DNA from: Amphiduros pacificus
Lineage: Eukaryota; Annelida; Polychaeta; Phyllodocida; Hesionidae
Reading direction: 5' to 3'
Length of the DNA: 64,000 nt
NCBI GenBank assembly: GCA_949316495.1
Contig: OX439011.1
Coordinates: 20,799,995 to 20,863,994 of the forward strand
This document shows positions 1 to 12,166 of this stretch, in pieces; the first letter of the stretch is position 1, and each line of letters starts with the position of its first letter. The position numbers and the translations under genes are program-made. The notes beneath the pieces were generated by a model, which did not search any database, was not told where the DNA came from, and saw only the letters and a program-made list of their open reading frames with translations.

Positions 1-560
1 TTATAGGTATCCTGCTGAGTACTCATTTATAATGAATTGTCTGCTGCTTTTCATCGTAATATTTACATAATTTTGGTAATTTTTTGTTAGTGTTGGTACT
101 TTTTTGGTTCTTTTTATACTGTTATGGCACTCTTGTTTGTCTTGTTTTTGAGTGGCATTGTACTACATGTTTCAAGGTCACATGCAAGTTCAGGTCAGTT
201 GTTTCTGGCTGGAAATCAGTTGGGTTACCCACCGTGAATGTGGATGAGGGAATAACCCAAAGTCAATGAATATAGATCACAATCCTTTATAAACATAAAA
301 CATCATACAGCAACACAAAAGTAAACTCCGACAAAAATGGAGGACACAACAAGTGGAACACATGGGTGACCCAGTGTCTCCACCCAGTGGCCAGCAAATT
401 GCCCTCTACAAGTAATACTGAACTACTACTGCCATTACTGGCACATGGGTAGTCTGTTTTTTCAGTACAGTCCTTTCCCATCCAAGCACAGGCATTGGCT
501 GGGATTAAGGGGTAATCCACTAACCTTACAGAAGCTGCCCATACTTTTACAAGGTTTGTT
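1..560. other. No gene seen
   Basis: AT-rich sequence with only short open frames. I see no protein family, RNA gene or clear repeat in it. It may be the leading flank of the DIRS-like fossil that follows. Confidence 0.4.
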
Positions 561-1661
561 TACTTACTGTATGTGATGTATTGTCCAAACATAAGGTTGT
601 GTTTAATAATAGGCACAGTGTGGTCTTATATTTTGTTGCATTTGGAGAAAAAACATGGTTGAACCCATGGGCAATAGTTCCAAGCAGGAACACAAAGTGT
701 CTGCTGGAAAAGAAACTGAAAAACAACATAAAAAGACAACCACAAAAACTAACAAAACCCTGGACAGTATCCCTTTACCTGAACAGTGCAGGGAGTTTGC
801 AGGATGAGTATGAAGTATGCAGTCTCCTCTAAGAAGACAATCTGGGTCTAGGACTAGGTTTAGATCTAGGACTACATCATATTCTGACCAAGAGCCTCAT
901 AGGAGGTCTCGGTCCAGATCTTCGTCTTGACATAGGAGGCAGAGGAGAGTTTTGTACAGACGATCTTCTTCTTCTTCTTCTTCCTCTAGCAGACACCGCT
1001 CTACTTCACCACAGAGGGAACAGCCAGATATGCCAAACTTCATGAAATCATTCATTGTCTCCCATCCATGTTACAGAAAGCTGTGGCACACCAAATCCCC
1101 TCAGCAATGGTTACCTCACAGTCTGAAACACCTATGCCTCATGTCAGTCAGGTTTCTGAGGCAGATTTTTAACCAGCCTTGATTATAAATGCCCCTTCTA
1201 AGATGGGTCTGTCAGATCAAGGTTTGGCTGAGAGCAATACTCCGGTCAGATAATCAAGTTTATGTCTAGGGCTGGATCTCAGTAGGATGATGAGATGAAG
1301 GATTTTAATGGATAATTAGGATAGAGCCTGAATTTGCGAATGTCATTCAGAACATTCATAATATCATGGGGGATAACCTCCCCATGAGAAAGGCTGGGAA
1401 ACCAAAGGGAAAGACTTTGTCTGAATTAGATTCAGATAAGTTACCAGGACATAAAAGTCAGTAGTATTACCCACTCTACATTGATGCAGAGTGTATATGA
1501 CATTCAGGATGAGGCGATGTGGGGGGAAGTAGATGCAGATCTATCTGAAATCAGTGTGCTACCACCAGGTCTGAAAGGTAAAACCATACTAGTAAATAGG
1601 CGATGCTGCATAAGATGATTAAACAATGATCACAATCCCAACCAATTCCAACACTGGTTCT
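561..1661 (+). mobile_element. DIRS-like fossil, gag-side piece
   Basis: Short plus-strand coding remnants: a Lys/Thr-rich stretch near 690-800, an Arg/Ser-rich stretch near 850-1010, and a gag-like stretch at 1480-1650. The same order and orientation continue with a reverse transcriptase remnant at 6846-7890, so I read these as two halves of one DIRS-like tyrosine-recombinase retrotransposon fossil split by a later LINE. It is old and broken many times over. Part of 1598-1650 recurs at 27945-27990. The family call rests mainly on the RT half; the gag assignment is inference. Confidence 0.45.
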
Positions 1662-2370
1662 AATCTTTTTAGATCTTGTCAGTTGGATGGGGACTGACTG
1701 CGTTATCCTAGGTCTTGCTTATATAGGAATTTGTGGAGCTGCTGGCACTCCTCCCGTCTGGAGGTGCTATTGTATTTCTTTGGTACCTGGTGGAGGTGCT
1801 CTTAAAAACCTGTTTTTTCATGTTTTAGACCGCGTTTTTTGTGACCAAAAGATTTGTAAAGTATTTAGCGTTATGATTTTAACATTTTTCGAGATGTTTG
1901 GGAGGTTTTTTGGAACTGTTTTTGCCATTTAATTGAATTTGGTTATTTGATTTAACGTTTTAAATTTCAGGACCTCTCCAGACTATTTCGTTAATTTCGC
2001 ACCGGTGCTTGATCAGAATTTTTTTCTACCATTATTTTTGTTGGGGTATTGGCCATTTTTATCCAATTTTTTGTGGGCATACATACGTAGCTGCCTGCTA
2101 TTTTTCACCAAGTTAGGCGATATAAGACTCTGACAAGAAGATAGTTTTTTTTAGGAAAATATGTTTATTTCTAGTTTTTTTATCCTTCAATGTTTCCTTG
2201 TTGTCAAGGTATATTGTTTTATTCTTTTGAAATATACTAGTTTCTGTAGTTATTTGAATAGTTCATTCATATCAGATCTTCAGGAGGTCCTTCATAATCA
2301 TTCTCCATTCTGCAGGTTTTTTTTTTGTGTATCCCAGTTTTGGGCCGCCAAGATGTCATCAAGGGTATCC
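1662..2370. other. Unassigned AT-rich stretch
   Basis: T-rich sequence between the gag-like fossil and a SINE fragment. No domain, inverted repeat or tandem array is visible. It could be more of the DIRS-like fossil or of another decayed element. Confidence 0.35.
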
Positions 2371-2513
2371 GAGGCCCCGGCCGTGGCGCAGTTGGTTAGA
2401 GCGCCAGCTTATTAGCACCAGTTCCAAAGGTCGTGGGTTTGAACGCAAAGGTCGTGGGATCGAACCCTGACCGTGCCGAGATTGAACTCATAATACAATT
2501 TCCCACATTGTAT
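2371..2513 (+). mobile_element. SINE fragment, tRNA-derived head
   Basis: Begins with a tRNA-like head: A-box-like TGGCGCAGTTGG and a B-box-like GGGTTTGAACG, the latter followed by a second degenerate B-box copy. It stops after the fixed motif AATTTCCCACA, where full copies such as the one at 36161 continue for another 200 bases. It abuts the 3' end of the minus-strand LINE. Confidence 0.8.
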
Positions 2514-5500
2514 GTTCTCAGTTTGTTTTGCCCTTGTCCTCTTGTGGCGCTCTCTCTATTTACTTTCTCCAACCACACATTTTCATAGAAACATTCCAGG
2601 GCATGAATAACATCTCTTTTCACATTATTAAACATAACTGGATTATTCATAATATCTGCAATGTGGGTCATGTCAATTCTCTTATAAAACTGCTTTATGT
2701 GAAAAATAGAGTTTTTCTTCTTACATAGTACTGCTTGTTTATATGTCCAATGAAAAACTTTACTATTTACACTGTGTATGTCCATACAACTTAATTGGCA
2801 CCACTGCCTTATAACACAGATCCATTGCCTCTGTTCACTCACAGGCCAACCCATATCTCCCTGCATAGCAGCAACTGGGGCATACTTCCCAAGTCCTAGG
2901 TGGTATCTTAGGGCTCTGTTCTGGACAGCCTGTATACATGAAAAACTTTTGTGACCCCATATAGCTGCTCCCATAGTCTATGATTGGTTGCACAAGAGAG
3001 TCATAACATTTACTATATACTTTATATGGGAATCCGCCATGGTTCTTACTTTTGGCTATGACCAGTCCCAGTGCGCGGTGTGCAGCTTGGGATACATGTT
3101 TGGCTGTGATACTATAATCCAGGTGTTCAGTTAGTACCAATCCCAAATAACATACCTATCTGTTATCTCAAGCTCATAGTTTCTATATGTGAAAGGTCCC
3201 TGTGTTCTGTTAACACTGGGTCCTTTTTTGAAGTGGACTACCTTTGTCTTATCTGTGTTCACAGTCATATCCCACTTCTGGCTCCAGCTACATAACACCT
3301 GTAATAATGTTTGCAGGTCATCATCACTTTCAACAAGCAGCTCAATGTCATCTGCATAAAGCAGGATAGGCACTTGTTCACCATCAATGTCTATACCGAG
3401 ACCTGTTTCTTTTATCTCATCAACTAGGCTATTAATGTACACGTTAAACAGGGTAGGCGAGAGGACACAACCTTGCTTAAGACCAACATGAACAGGGAAC
3501 CAGTCTGTTAACGCACCATTCACCTTCACTGCACATTCAACATTTTGGTATAGTGACTGTAAAGCGATGAGAAATTTCTGTGGTAATCCAACATCATGTA
3601 ACCTCTTGAACAGTTTGTCTCTGTTGATACGGTCATATGCTTTGCTGAAGTCCACAAAGGCAGTATATGTGGACCTATTTTGCTGCCTCCTGGTGTCAAC
3701 TATATACGTAAAAGATGACAAATGATCCACACAACTGCGACCCTTCCTGAAGCCATTCTGACTGTCATCAATCACTTTGTTGATTTCTGCCCACTGGGAC
3801 AGTCTCTGGTTCAGAATGGAGCAGTATAGCCCTATACACACATGATGCAAGTGTAATTCCCCTGTAGTTTAGTGGTATCCGGGTATCTTTGGTGCTGTCT
3901 TTAGGTATTGGGCTTATGATTCCCTTTGACCATATTTGAGGTGTTAATCCACTTTCAAAACATTTATTAAACATCTTCAGTAAAAAATTAACATTATTGT
4001 TACCCATGGTTTGTGAGTATCCGTCGTTGGGGGACGTGGACGGGGGATCAATACTCTACTCTGACTCTACTTTACTCGCTGGCTGTGAGGCGGGGCACGG
4101 AACCTAGCAACCCTATCTACCCATATGAGGTGTGAGGTAATAAGGACTGCAGACACAGGATATACACTGCACAATAGTTACCTTTTATTTGGTGCTATGA
4201 ATCATCCTTGTCTGGCTAGGCCGGCATGGCAATGAGCGAGGCATATGAACTACCCAAATGCATGATACTTATAGAGTCCCGAGAATACACAAAACACCCG
4301 TTTCAAGGCGACACGATGCTGAGAGTCGTGGATCTTTCGTGGCAAGTGGTCGCTGTAACTCTGCTTCTCCGGTCTCCAGGTTCTGCTCTCCGAGGATCCA
4401 ACGGTTGCGGGCCATTTTAAAGGATCACTGAGCGTCATGTGTGGGGTTTGCCTGCGTGGCTTCCTTTTGCGACACTGGATGGACTCGTCTTGCCTGCGTG
4501 GCTTCCTTTTGCGACACGGGGGTTTTGCATGGGCTCGTCTGCCTGCACGTGATCTCTCATGTCCGGTGAGTCATCTCCAGGTGTGGTGGGTGAGGCAATG
4601 CATCAACCTGCACTCGTTGACTTCACACAGCACACAATCTCTATACATGATGTTCTGCCAGAGACCGTGATTGTCTATGATTGTCTATATATTCTCAAGA
4701 GTCTCTGGGTAGGTAATCTATATCCTACATTATCACTCTTCAGCACCTCTACAGGCAGACAATCAAAACCTACAGCTTTTCCTGCTTTTGCCTTAGTCAG
4801 GGCTAGCTGAACATCAAGCAGTGTAATGGGTAAGGTAATCCCATTTTCTACAGTCTCTGGTCTGGGAATGTCACTGTTTGCACCTATGCAGTGATCACTA
4901 TTGGCTGTAGAATTGAGTAATGTGGAAAAGTCAGACTGCTACTGGACAGTACATCCTTCTGATCATTGGTAGTGCTGCCATCTGCATTAATAACTTCCCA
5001 TGGGATATGTTTTCTCCTCTCTGTACCGACACCTATATTCCCAACATATTTCCAGAATTCTTTCTGATTATCACTCTCCAGATTTATGATGGTATTTTGG
5101 GTTTCTCGCCAAAATTTCCATTTTGCTCTCTGTATTTCCCTATCTAATTCCTTCATTTTTCTGTTTCTCTCTGCCTTCAGGTTTCTCTTCTGTGTACCTC
5201 TACATCTCGACCACAGTCTGTCTGCTGTTCTAAACTCATGGTACAATCCATCAAGACACTCGTTCCAGTATGGCTTTTTGACATGCTTTCGTCTTTTATT
5301 CATATCATTCCTAATAGAAATCACTTTGTGGCTCAACTTAGTATCCATCTCCTCTGTAAGTGCATCACAGAGTACATGATACGCATCTTCTATGTCCCGT
5401 TGAGCTAATTGTGTACTTTCTAATCTGTTTATACATTCCTGCAACAGCCTATGTGAAACATCACCTTGCATAAAACCTTCTGGTATAACCGACAGATCAT

Positions 5501-6660
5501 ATCTCTTAAATGAGACTGGTTCATGCTGTTCCACATGGTTATCCATTGTTATTGGTGTACACATATAATCAGATAAATTCATACAACACTGCAGCATATT
5601 GTGATCTGGTAGACATCTGTTAGGGTCATTTAGCCCCACACAGCCAGAACTTTCAAATAAATCCTGTGTTCTTATCACATTAAACTCCTTGTAGAGCTGC
5701 AGCTGCTCATGTGGTACTAACATGTAGTCAACCACTGACACATCCTTACATGTGAAATCATTATGAATATAATTCCTTCCATTAATCATACAAACACTTC
5801 CGGTCAACAGGAAATCACTGAATAATTCACCATATGTATTCACATTGAAATCAACTACATTGCGATCTGGTATATTATCAATATCATCAATAAAATCCTT
5901 TGTGTTTCCAATCCTTGAGTTAAAATCACCACATATATATACAATGCCATCATCTTGATATCTATATAACTGGCCAAGTAATACATCAAAGAACTCCGGT
6001 GCATTAACATATCTGCTAGATCCAGATGGGGGTAGGTAGCATACACACAATATCAAAACACAATTATAATCATTGGCTACTAGCTTTATCCACAGTATAT
6101 CATCTCTTGATACATCTTATATGGACACTTTGAAGTAATCCAACAGTGAGGTACGAAGTAGGAAACCCACTCCTCCTGATCCAGATCTTGCATTCACATT
6201 TATCTGCTTTCTATTGTTTCCAATCCATGTATAAGCAGGGATACACCCCTCTAGACTTTCATATCCTCTGAGATATGTTTCTACAATTCCCAGAATATCT
6301 AAATCACAGAAATGAACTATATGTTGCTGATCTTGAAATTGTCACTGTCTTTATTTATTTTCCATCTATTGACATTCCAAAAGCCCACCTGTATGGCCTA
6401 TCTGTTACCTCGGGCTGTGTTGTTATTTTGATGACATTGGCCTTGACCCCTGCCACGCCCCTGACCTTGGCCTCTGCCACCACCACCTCTATACCTATTG
6501 GCACTGTGGCTGCCAGGCCTAGGCTGGCCACTCCTGGGGCCCTGCTGTGATGGATCAATACTTCTGTCTTGGTTGACTGACTTGGTCAGTCTATCACCCT
6601 TCACTGACAACTTACCCTCTGCCAGGGTTTTTACCAGTATCACAAGGTCTGAAATTGCAT
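2514..6660 (-). mobile_element. LINE 1: non-LTR retrotransposon with APE endonuclease and RT
   Basis: Read on the minus strand: a Gly/Arg/Gln-rich segment (about 6400-6560), an apurinic-type endonuclease starting near 6390 (WNVN), with GDFNSRIG near 5920, SVVDYM near 5740 and LPDHN near 5610, then a reverse transcriptase with GFRKGRSC, DFSKAYD and the catalytic LLYADD near 3355, and a C-terminal region with VQNRALRYHLG near 2920. The frame is broken near 6118 and again near 3130-3150, so it is dead. A single LTR sits in the linker between the domains (3998-4729). The 3' end runs into a SINE fragment. It interrupts the DIRS-like fossil. The clade is uncertain. Confidence 0.88.
3998..4729 (-). 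mobile_element. Solo LTR, family L, copy 1
   Basis: A 732-bp block inserted in the LINE 1 coding region. On the minus strand it begins TGTAGGATAT and ends GGGTAACA, the TG...CA form of an LTR. It is flanked by the 4-bp duplication TTAT (3994-3997 and 4730-4733); dropping the insert leaves LINE sequence that reads naturally across the gap. Related blocks lie at 8696-9394 and 20398-21564. No internal retroelement region is attached, so it is a solo LTR fossil, probably of a Ty3/Gypsy-like element. The family is inference from LTR form and duplication size. Confidence 0.78.
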
Positions 6661-6734
6661 TTCATCACATTGCCCCCTCTCACCAGAATCCCCAAGGATA
6701 TGAGCAGACTTGTCTGATATCAGCGCTATACAAA

Positions 6735-6845
<111 letters not shown>

Positions 6846-7890
6846 GGAGATTCAGTTGCCAAACGATGTGGAGAAGAGAAACACTTTCTTGAACGAGGTT
6901 CAGTCCCTTTTAGAAAAAAGGGAAGTCCTGGAGATAAAAGACTCAGGGTTAATGGCCGGGTTTTACTCTCACATGTTCACGGTTCCAAAAAAGACAGGAT
7001 TAAGGCTGGTCATAGATTTAAAGAACTTGAACAAATTATTCCATATTCCACATTTCAAGGTCCATTCCATCAGACGAAAACTTCAGAGGGGGAATATGTG
7101 GTAATGATAGATATGAAAGATGCATACTTTCATATCCCAGTACATCAGGATTACAGAAAGTACCCATGATTTTGCACTCAAGGCCATGTGCTTCAGGCTG
7201 GCGATAGCACCATACATTTTTACCAATACTTAGGGATAGTGATCAATGTGCCCAAGTCCAATTTGACCCCAAGACTGACATTTGATTGTTTGACTTAATT
7301 CAAGGAAGATGGCACTGTGGACCAAATACCTGACAATGTATCAAAGAGTCATGGCCAGAAATTTTCAAACATTTCTCGTCCTCCAGAATTTTACCTGAAT
7401 TGTTTTTGGCAAGCACACAAGGATACATCAGAGATGATGATTCCACAAGAGTTCGACTTTTTTTTAATTATTTAAAGTTTTGGGAGGATCCACAACTGCT
7501 GTCTAATGGGGAGTTATTACATCTCCCAGAAGCAGATCTCACCATTCTGACAGATGCCAGTCTGAGAGGTTGAGGGTCATCTTGAAGAGTTGGAGGTGTC
7601 AGGAATTTGTTCTCAGCTGGAGTCAAAACATCATATCAACATTTTGGAGATGAAAGCAGTGATACTATCTCTGAAAGCCCTGGCATCGAAAGTACAACAC
7701 TGGTGTGTGCAAGTACTTTCGAACAACACAATGGTTACTCAGGCATTGAGATTATTCCTGCAGACATGAGAATTGTTCCAATATTGCGAAATGCAAGGAA
7801 TCCAGGAGTCAGGTATGTCCTAGTGGATTCTCTAAGTCACCAAAGTCAGGTTCAGAAGACAGAGTGGACTCTGCAATGAAGAATGAAGAA
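6846..7890 (+). mobile_element. DIRS-like fossil, RT/RNase H piece
   Basis: Plus-strand remnants of a DIRS-type polymerase: an RT start with FTVPKKTG and RLVIDLKNLNK near 6980-7030, then DMKDAYFHIPVH near 7110-7145, and an RNase H region with ILTDASLRG near 7550. It is broken in several places. With the piece at 561-1661 it makes one ancient element cut in two by LINE 1. No recombinase part or terminal repeats are recognisable. Confidence 0.7.
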
Positions 7891-7939
7891 ATGTGTGTAG
7901 TAGTAGTGCTCAGAATTGTGATTTGCCCACTATTTTGGA

Positions 7940-10900
7940 CATGTGAAAGTGACCACACACCACACTTATCTGAGTACTAATCTCAGCAAGCAATGTTCTC
8001 AACTGGACCCCAACTCAAATTTTATAATCTCTATTTCACCATTTATAGCCTTGTACAATAAAACCAGCCCCTGGGTTCTTCTTCTCTCTGCTGGTGAATC
8101 CCATTTTAGGTCTTCCATGATTTTTATTACAGTGCCTTTTCTCTCTTCCAGTTGCCAGCCACAAATCTAGCAGCTCAACTGATTCTATGCTGTCTATATC
8201 TTTCTTGAGGTAAGGGTCCCACACACTTGATGCATATTCTAAATGAGGGCGCACAAGTGAATTGTAGGCAGCCTCTTTGATATTTCCTGGGCACATATTG
8301 AAAATCCTTCTTACAAATCCCAGTACTTGATTTGCTTTGCAGACGATGTTGATAATATGCTCATCCTATTTCATATCTGTTTGGAGTTCGACTCCTAGGT
8401 AGGGATGATGTTCAACATGTTGCAAGATGTGACCATTTAATGTATATTTTCTTGTATCAAAAGCTTGGCCTTTTTTCTTGCTGCTCAAGGTGTAGCATTT
8501 CTGAGCATTGAAGTCTATTTGCCACTCATTTGACCATTCCCCCAGCATGTTTAGGTCCTCTTGCAGTTTTACTGCATCATCGTCATCTTCAACTATTCTA
8601 TATAGGAGGTTGTCAACAGCAAAGAGCCTTATGTTTGAATGTTTTAGCTTCTCTCCAATGTCATTAATATAGAATAGAAATAGTATTGGTCCAAGTGTAG
8701 GATATAGAATACACACCCAGAGACTCTTGGAAATATATAGACATTCATAGACAATCACGAACGATACTGATGGTTGATGAGTCGCCATAACCACCACTCT
8801 GTGAGATCACGTGTAGACGGACGAGCCGACATTGGATACGCAGGCAAGACGAGTCCATCTGATGACGCGTGAGGAAGCCACGTAGGCAAGCCCCCACAGA
8901 TGACGCGGAGTGGTCCCTTGAAAGAGGCGCGCAACCGTTGGATCCGGGTTCAGACCGTCAGAGGAGCCGAGACGACCGCGACCACTTGACACAGAAGATC
9001 CACGACTCTCAGTATCGTGACTACATAGACTTAGGTGTTTTGTGTATAGATAGGGTCTCATAAGTATCATGCATTTGGGTAGTTCACATACCTCGCTCAT
9101 TGCCATGCCGGCCTAGCCAGACAAGGAGGAATCACAGCACTGAATAAAGGTAACTATTGTATCGTGTATATCCTGTGTCTGCAGTCCTTATTGCCTGTCA
9201 CCTTTATGAGGGTACATAGGGTAGCTAGGATCCGTGCCCCAACTCACAGCCAGCGAGTTAGCGAGCTATGCTTACAGTACAGTACAGTACAGTACGGTAG
9301 AGTAGAACAGGTTAGAGTATCTATCTATTGGTAGAGTATTGATCCCCCGTCCACGTCCCCCAACGACGGGTACTCAACCATTTAGTGGGTAACACAATTA
9401 CTGTACCCTGAGGCACTCTAGATTTAACATGGACAAGGTCAGATTCATCACCGTCAATAACTACCCTCTGTTCAATGTTTAACCATAATCAAACCTGCCC
9501 TGAGATACCATAATGCTCAAGTGTGTGATTCAGCCACTCGTGGCAGACTGTGTGAAAAGCTTTACTAAAATCGAGAATAAGCCTGTCAACATATTGCCCA
9601 TAGTTTCTAGCCTTGACTATATCCAGTAAGGTTGACTATATCCAGTAAGGTTGTGATTAACTCATGTGAGTTTCACATGAGTAACCTGTCCTAAACCCAT
9701 GCTGAAGATTTACCAGGATATTGTAAAGTTCGCAGTGATTCATCAAAAATTGGCCTGTGGTTTATTGCACAATGTTATCTCCTTTTTTAAAGACTGCAAC
9801 TGTATATGCTGTTTGCCAGCCATGCTTTAGGAACTTCTCCTTTATCAAGAGAGTCTTGGAATATTTTTTGGAGGATTGGAGCTTTTTCATGTGAACATTC
9901 TTTCAAGACTCTTGTGGGTATTTGATCCAGGCCATTGGCTTTTTTGCAGTTTAGGTTAGAAAGCAGTTTTCCGACACCAGCAATTGTGATGGTAATTGGC
10001 TCTATTTATAGAGAAGTTGGATCACCTTTGTCAGGAATATTTTCCATGTTTTCAGTAGAAAAAACAGATTTGTAATGACGTGAAAGAACTTCTGCCTTGC
10101 CTTTACTGTCTTTACTTCAATGCCATTTTCTGTTAGTGTTGGTACACCAACATTATCTTTGAGCCTGGATCTAATATAGTTCCAGAACTTTTTTCGCATT
10201 GATGGTCTCCTGAATTCAATGTCAGGTAAATCGAGTAGCCCAAGGACATATTCATTGTGGGATTCTCTCAAATTATGTTTTATGTGTTTCCTAAGGTTTC
10301 TGAATTTTCTACAGTCAGAATCCTTTTTAGTTTTTTCAGCCTTGTTGTACAGTCTTTGTTTTCTTCTTGATTTCCATTTTTCTCTTGATTTCCTTTGTCA
10401 TCCGTGGCACATCCCATCTACAAGTTATTTTCTTAATAGGAATGTGCTTATTGATGGACTCCATAGGCTTAACTGTGAACTTATTGTTCAGAGTTTCAAC
10501 TTCATCTTAAAAAAGAAGCATGTCTTGTTTTATTGCATACATATCTCCTTTTTCGTACAGCAATACGTTTCTGGCTTTTTCTTAGCCAGTGTGACTTTTG
10601 CATTGATTTCTGTTATCACCATATCATGGTTACTCATGCCCGGATGGACAGATACTTTATTTAATAGGCTAGGGTTTGTCGTACCAACCAGATCTAACCT
10701 ATTTCCTCACCTGGTTGGGATTTACTTGTGTGAGACAATGTTCATTAAACGTATCAATTATTGCTGTATTTAGGTCGAACCCATATGCAGGGCTTGGTTT
10801 ACAGGACATATTCTCCCATGTGATGTCTGGTACATTGAAATCCCCTGTCAGTAATATATTAGGGATGTTTGTGTCAGGGAAATCTTTCCAAGAGATACAT

Positions 10901-11345
10901 TTAGTTCATGGACGTTAGATATATATCTGTCTATTGGCCTATAGTAACATCCTATAAACAGTGGTTTTGTTCCACTTATGTTAAGTTTTCTCCAAACAAT
11001 TTCACAGTCAGTTTTTAAGCTCTCCTCTTTTGGGTCTGACAGCCACCTTTTATGGATACCAATCAGTATCATAATCAGGGTGGATGGCACTGTCTGCAAT
11101 AGTGTGGTCAATTTGGGATTCCATAATATATCAGGGTAATTATGCTCAGTTATTAGTTCCTGTAGCTCCATATGTTTTTGGTTGAGTTTAGGCCTCTACA
11201 GTTCACTGTAATAACCTTGAGCTTTTGAAGTTTTTGCTTTTTTCTACCTTGCTTAGGTCTCGTGGTGTAGGTTTTCCCAACAGATTGATCTTCTGTTATT
11301 TCACTTGTGATAGTTTCATCACTTAGTGTTTCGAAGAGGTAAGCA
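7940..11345 (-). mobile_element. LINE 2: CR1/Jockey-like non-LTR retrotransposon
   Basis: On the minus strand: an endonuclease region with TVNCRGLNS (near 11200), ELQELITEHNYPDI (near 11160) and FIGCYYRPIDR (near 10940), an RT region from about 10270 down to 8370 (VPQGTV near 9410; GPILFLFYINDI near 8680; YADD-like FAVDNLLYR near 8620), and a C-terminal AYNSLVRPHLEYASSVW near 8240. Several frame breaks make it dead. A solo LTR (8696-9394) lies exactly between VPQGTV and LGPIL. The Ngaro element starts just upstream of its N-terminal region, at 11371, so LINE 2 was the target of two later insertions. The clade is judged from motif style only. Confidence 0.85.
8696..9394 (+). mobile_element. 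Solo LTR, family L, copy 2
   Basis: A 699-bp block in reverse orientation to copy 1, beginning TGTAGGATAT and ending GGGTAACA. It interrupts the LINE 2 RT domain; the flanks read on as LINE 2. The flanking 4-mers are CAAG and CAAT, a target duplication with one difference. An AATAAA signal near 9143 fits an LTR. Solo fossil, no internal region. Confidence 0.75.
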
Positions 11346-11370
11346 CATCATACTCTAACTATATCTGAAG

Positions 11371-11614
11371 TTAGAGTAAGACCAAACGCTCGCCTTAAGT
11401 GGAGGTAGAGCTTTATTCAAGTAAAGCGGTACAAGTCACACTAGAACACACTCTAGAACACACACTAGAACACACACTAGAACACACTTAATCATTTACT
11501 AATAATTACTAATTAAACTGATACCCAGAACTAATTACCAATAACTAACCCAGTACATAGTATATTTAATGATCAGATAGCTAAGCATACTAATGGTATC
11601 ATCATGGCAAGCCC
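11371..11614 (-). repeat. Ngaro split direct repeat B2
   Basis: 244 bp, nearly identical to B1 at 11824-12067, offset 453. It includes three short runs of ACTAGAACACAC. On the element's strand it is the far 3' terminus. Confidence 0.93.
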
Positions 11615-11661
11615 CTAATAGGCCCTAATATTAGGTACCGAGCTGATGGGCGGGAAGGGGG

Positions 11662-11824
11662 CATGAAGACACAAACCAAACTGACCAGACGCGGTAGAAA
11701 GGCGGGAACCTGGAGGTGACACCCTGAGGGTACCCTCATACCCGCATGCACCCCATGGCGGGGAGCGAACAGAGGGGCAGCTCCAGGCTTCTCTAACTCC
11801 GGTTAAATAAATCTAACCTCCACT
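11662..11824 (-). repeat. Ngaro split direct repeat A2
   Basis: 163 bp, identical by eye to A1 at 16544-16706. It abuts B1, and a short inverted repeat (CCTCCACTTA / TAAGTGGAGG) spans the A2/B1 joint, a likely recombinase crossover region by analogy with the family. Confidence 0.93.
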
Positions 11825-12067
11825 TAGAGTAAGACCAAACGCTCGCCTTAAGTGGAGGTAGAGCTTTATTCAAGTAAAGTGGTACAAGTCACACTAGAAC
11901 ACACTCTAGAACACACACTAGAACACACACTAGAACACACTTAATCATTTACTAATAATTACTAATTAAACTTATACCCAGAACTAATTACCAATAACTA
12001 ACCCAGTACATAGTATATTTAATGATCAGATAGCTAAGCATACTAATGGTATCATCATGGCAAGCCC
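11824..12067 (-). repeat. Ngaro split direct repeat B1
   Basis: Inner copy of the B repeat, directly after A2 on the plus strand and about 100 bp downstream of the recombinase stop on the element's strand. Confidence 0.93.
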
Positions 12068-12166
12068 TAACAGCTAGGTACAAGGTACCTAGGTGAAGCC
12101 CATGATGAAATCGTATGAAATTGAGTTAATTAAGGAATGGTTAAAAGTGGTGTGAAGACGGGTTAG

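Noticed and set aside
952-1182. SR-type splicing protein exon (poly-Ser, RS dipeptides)
   Set aside because: The Ser run comes from a CTT/TCT run within fossil gag-like text with stops; it does not extend as an RS protein.
2371-2460. Possible tRNA gene (A and B boxes)
   Set aside because: It is the head of a SINE repeated at least seven times in the window, with SINE body downstream and no cloverleaf kept.
4226-4810. Short frames in LTR copy 1
   Set aside because: The block is a solo LTR bounded by a target duplication and inserted in a LINE; the frames are not shared with copies 2 and 3.
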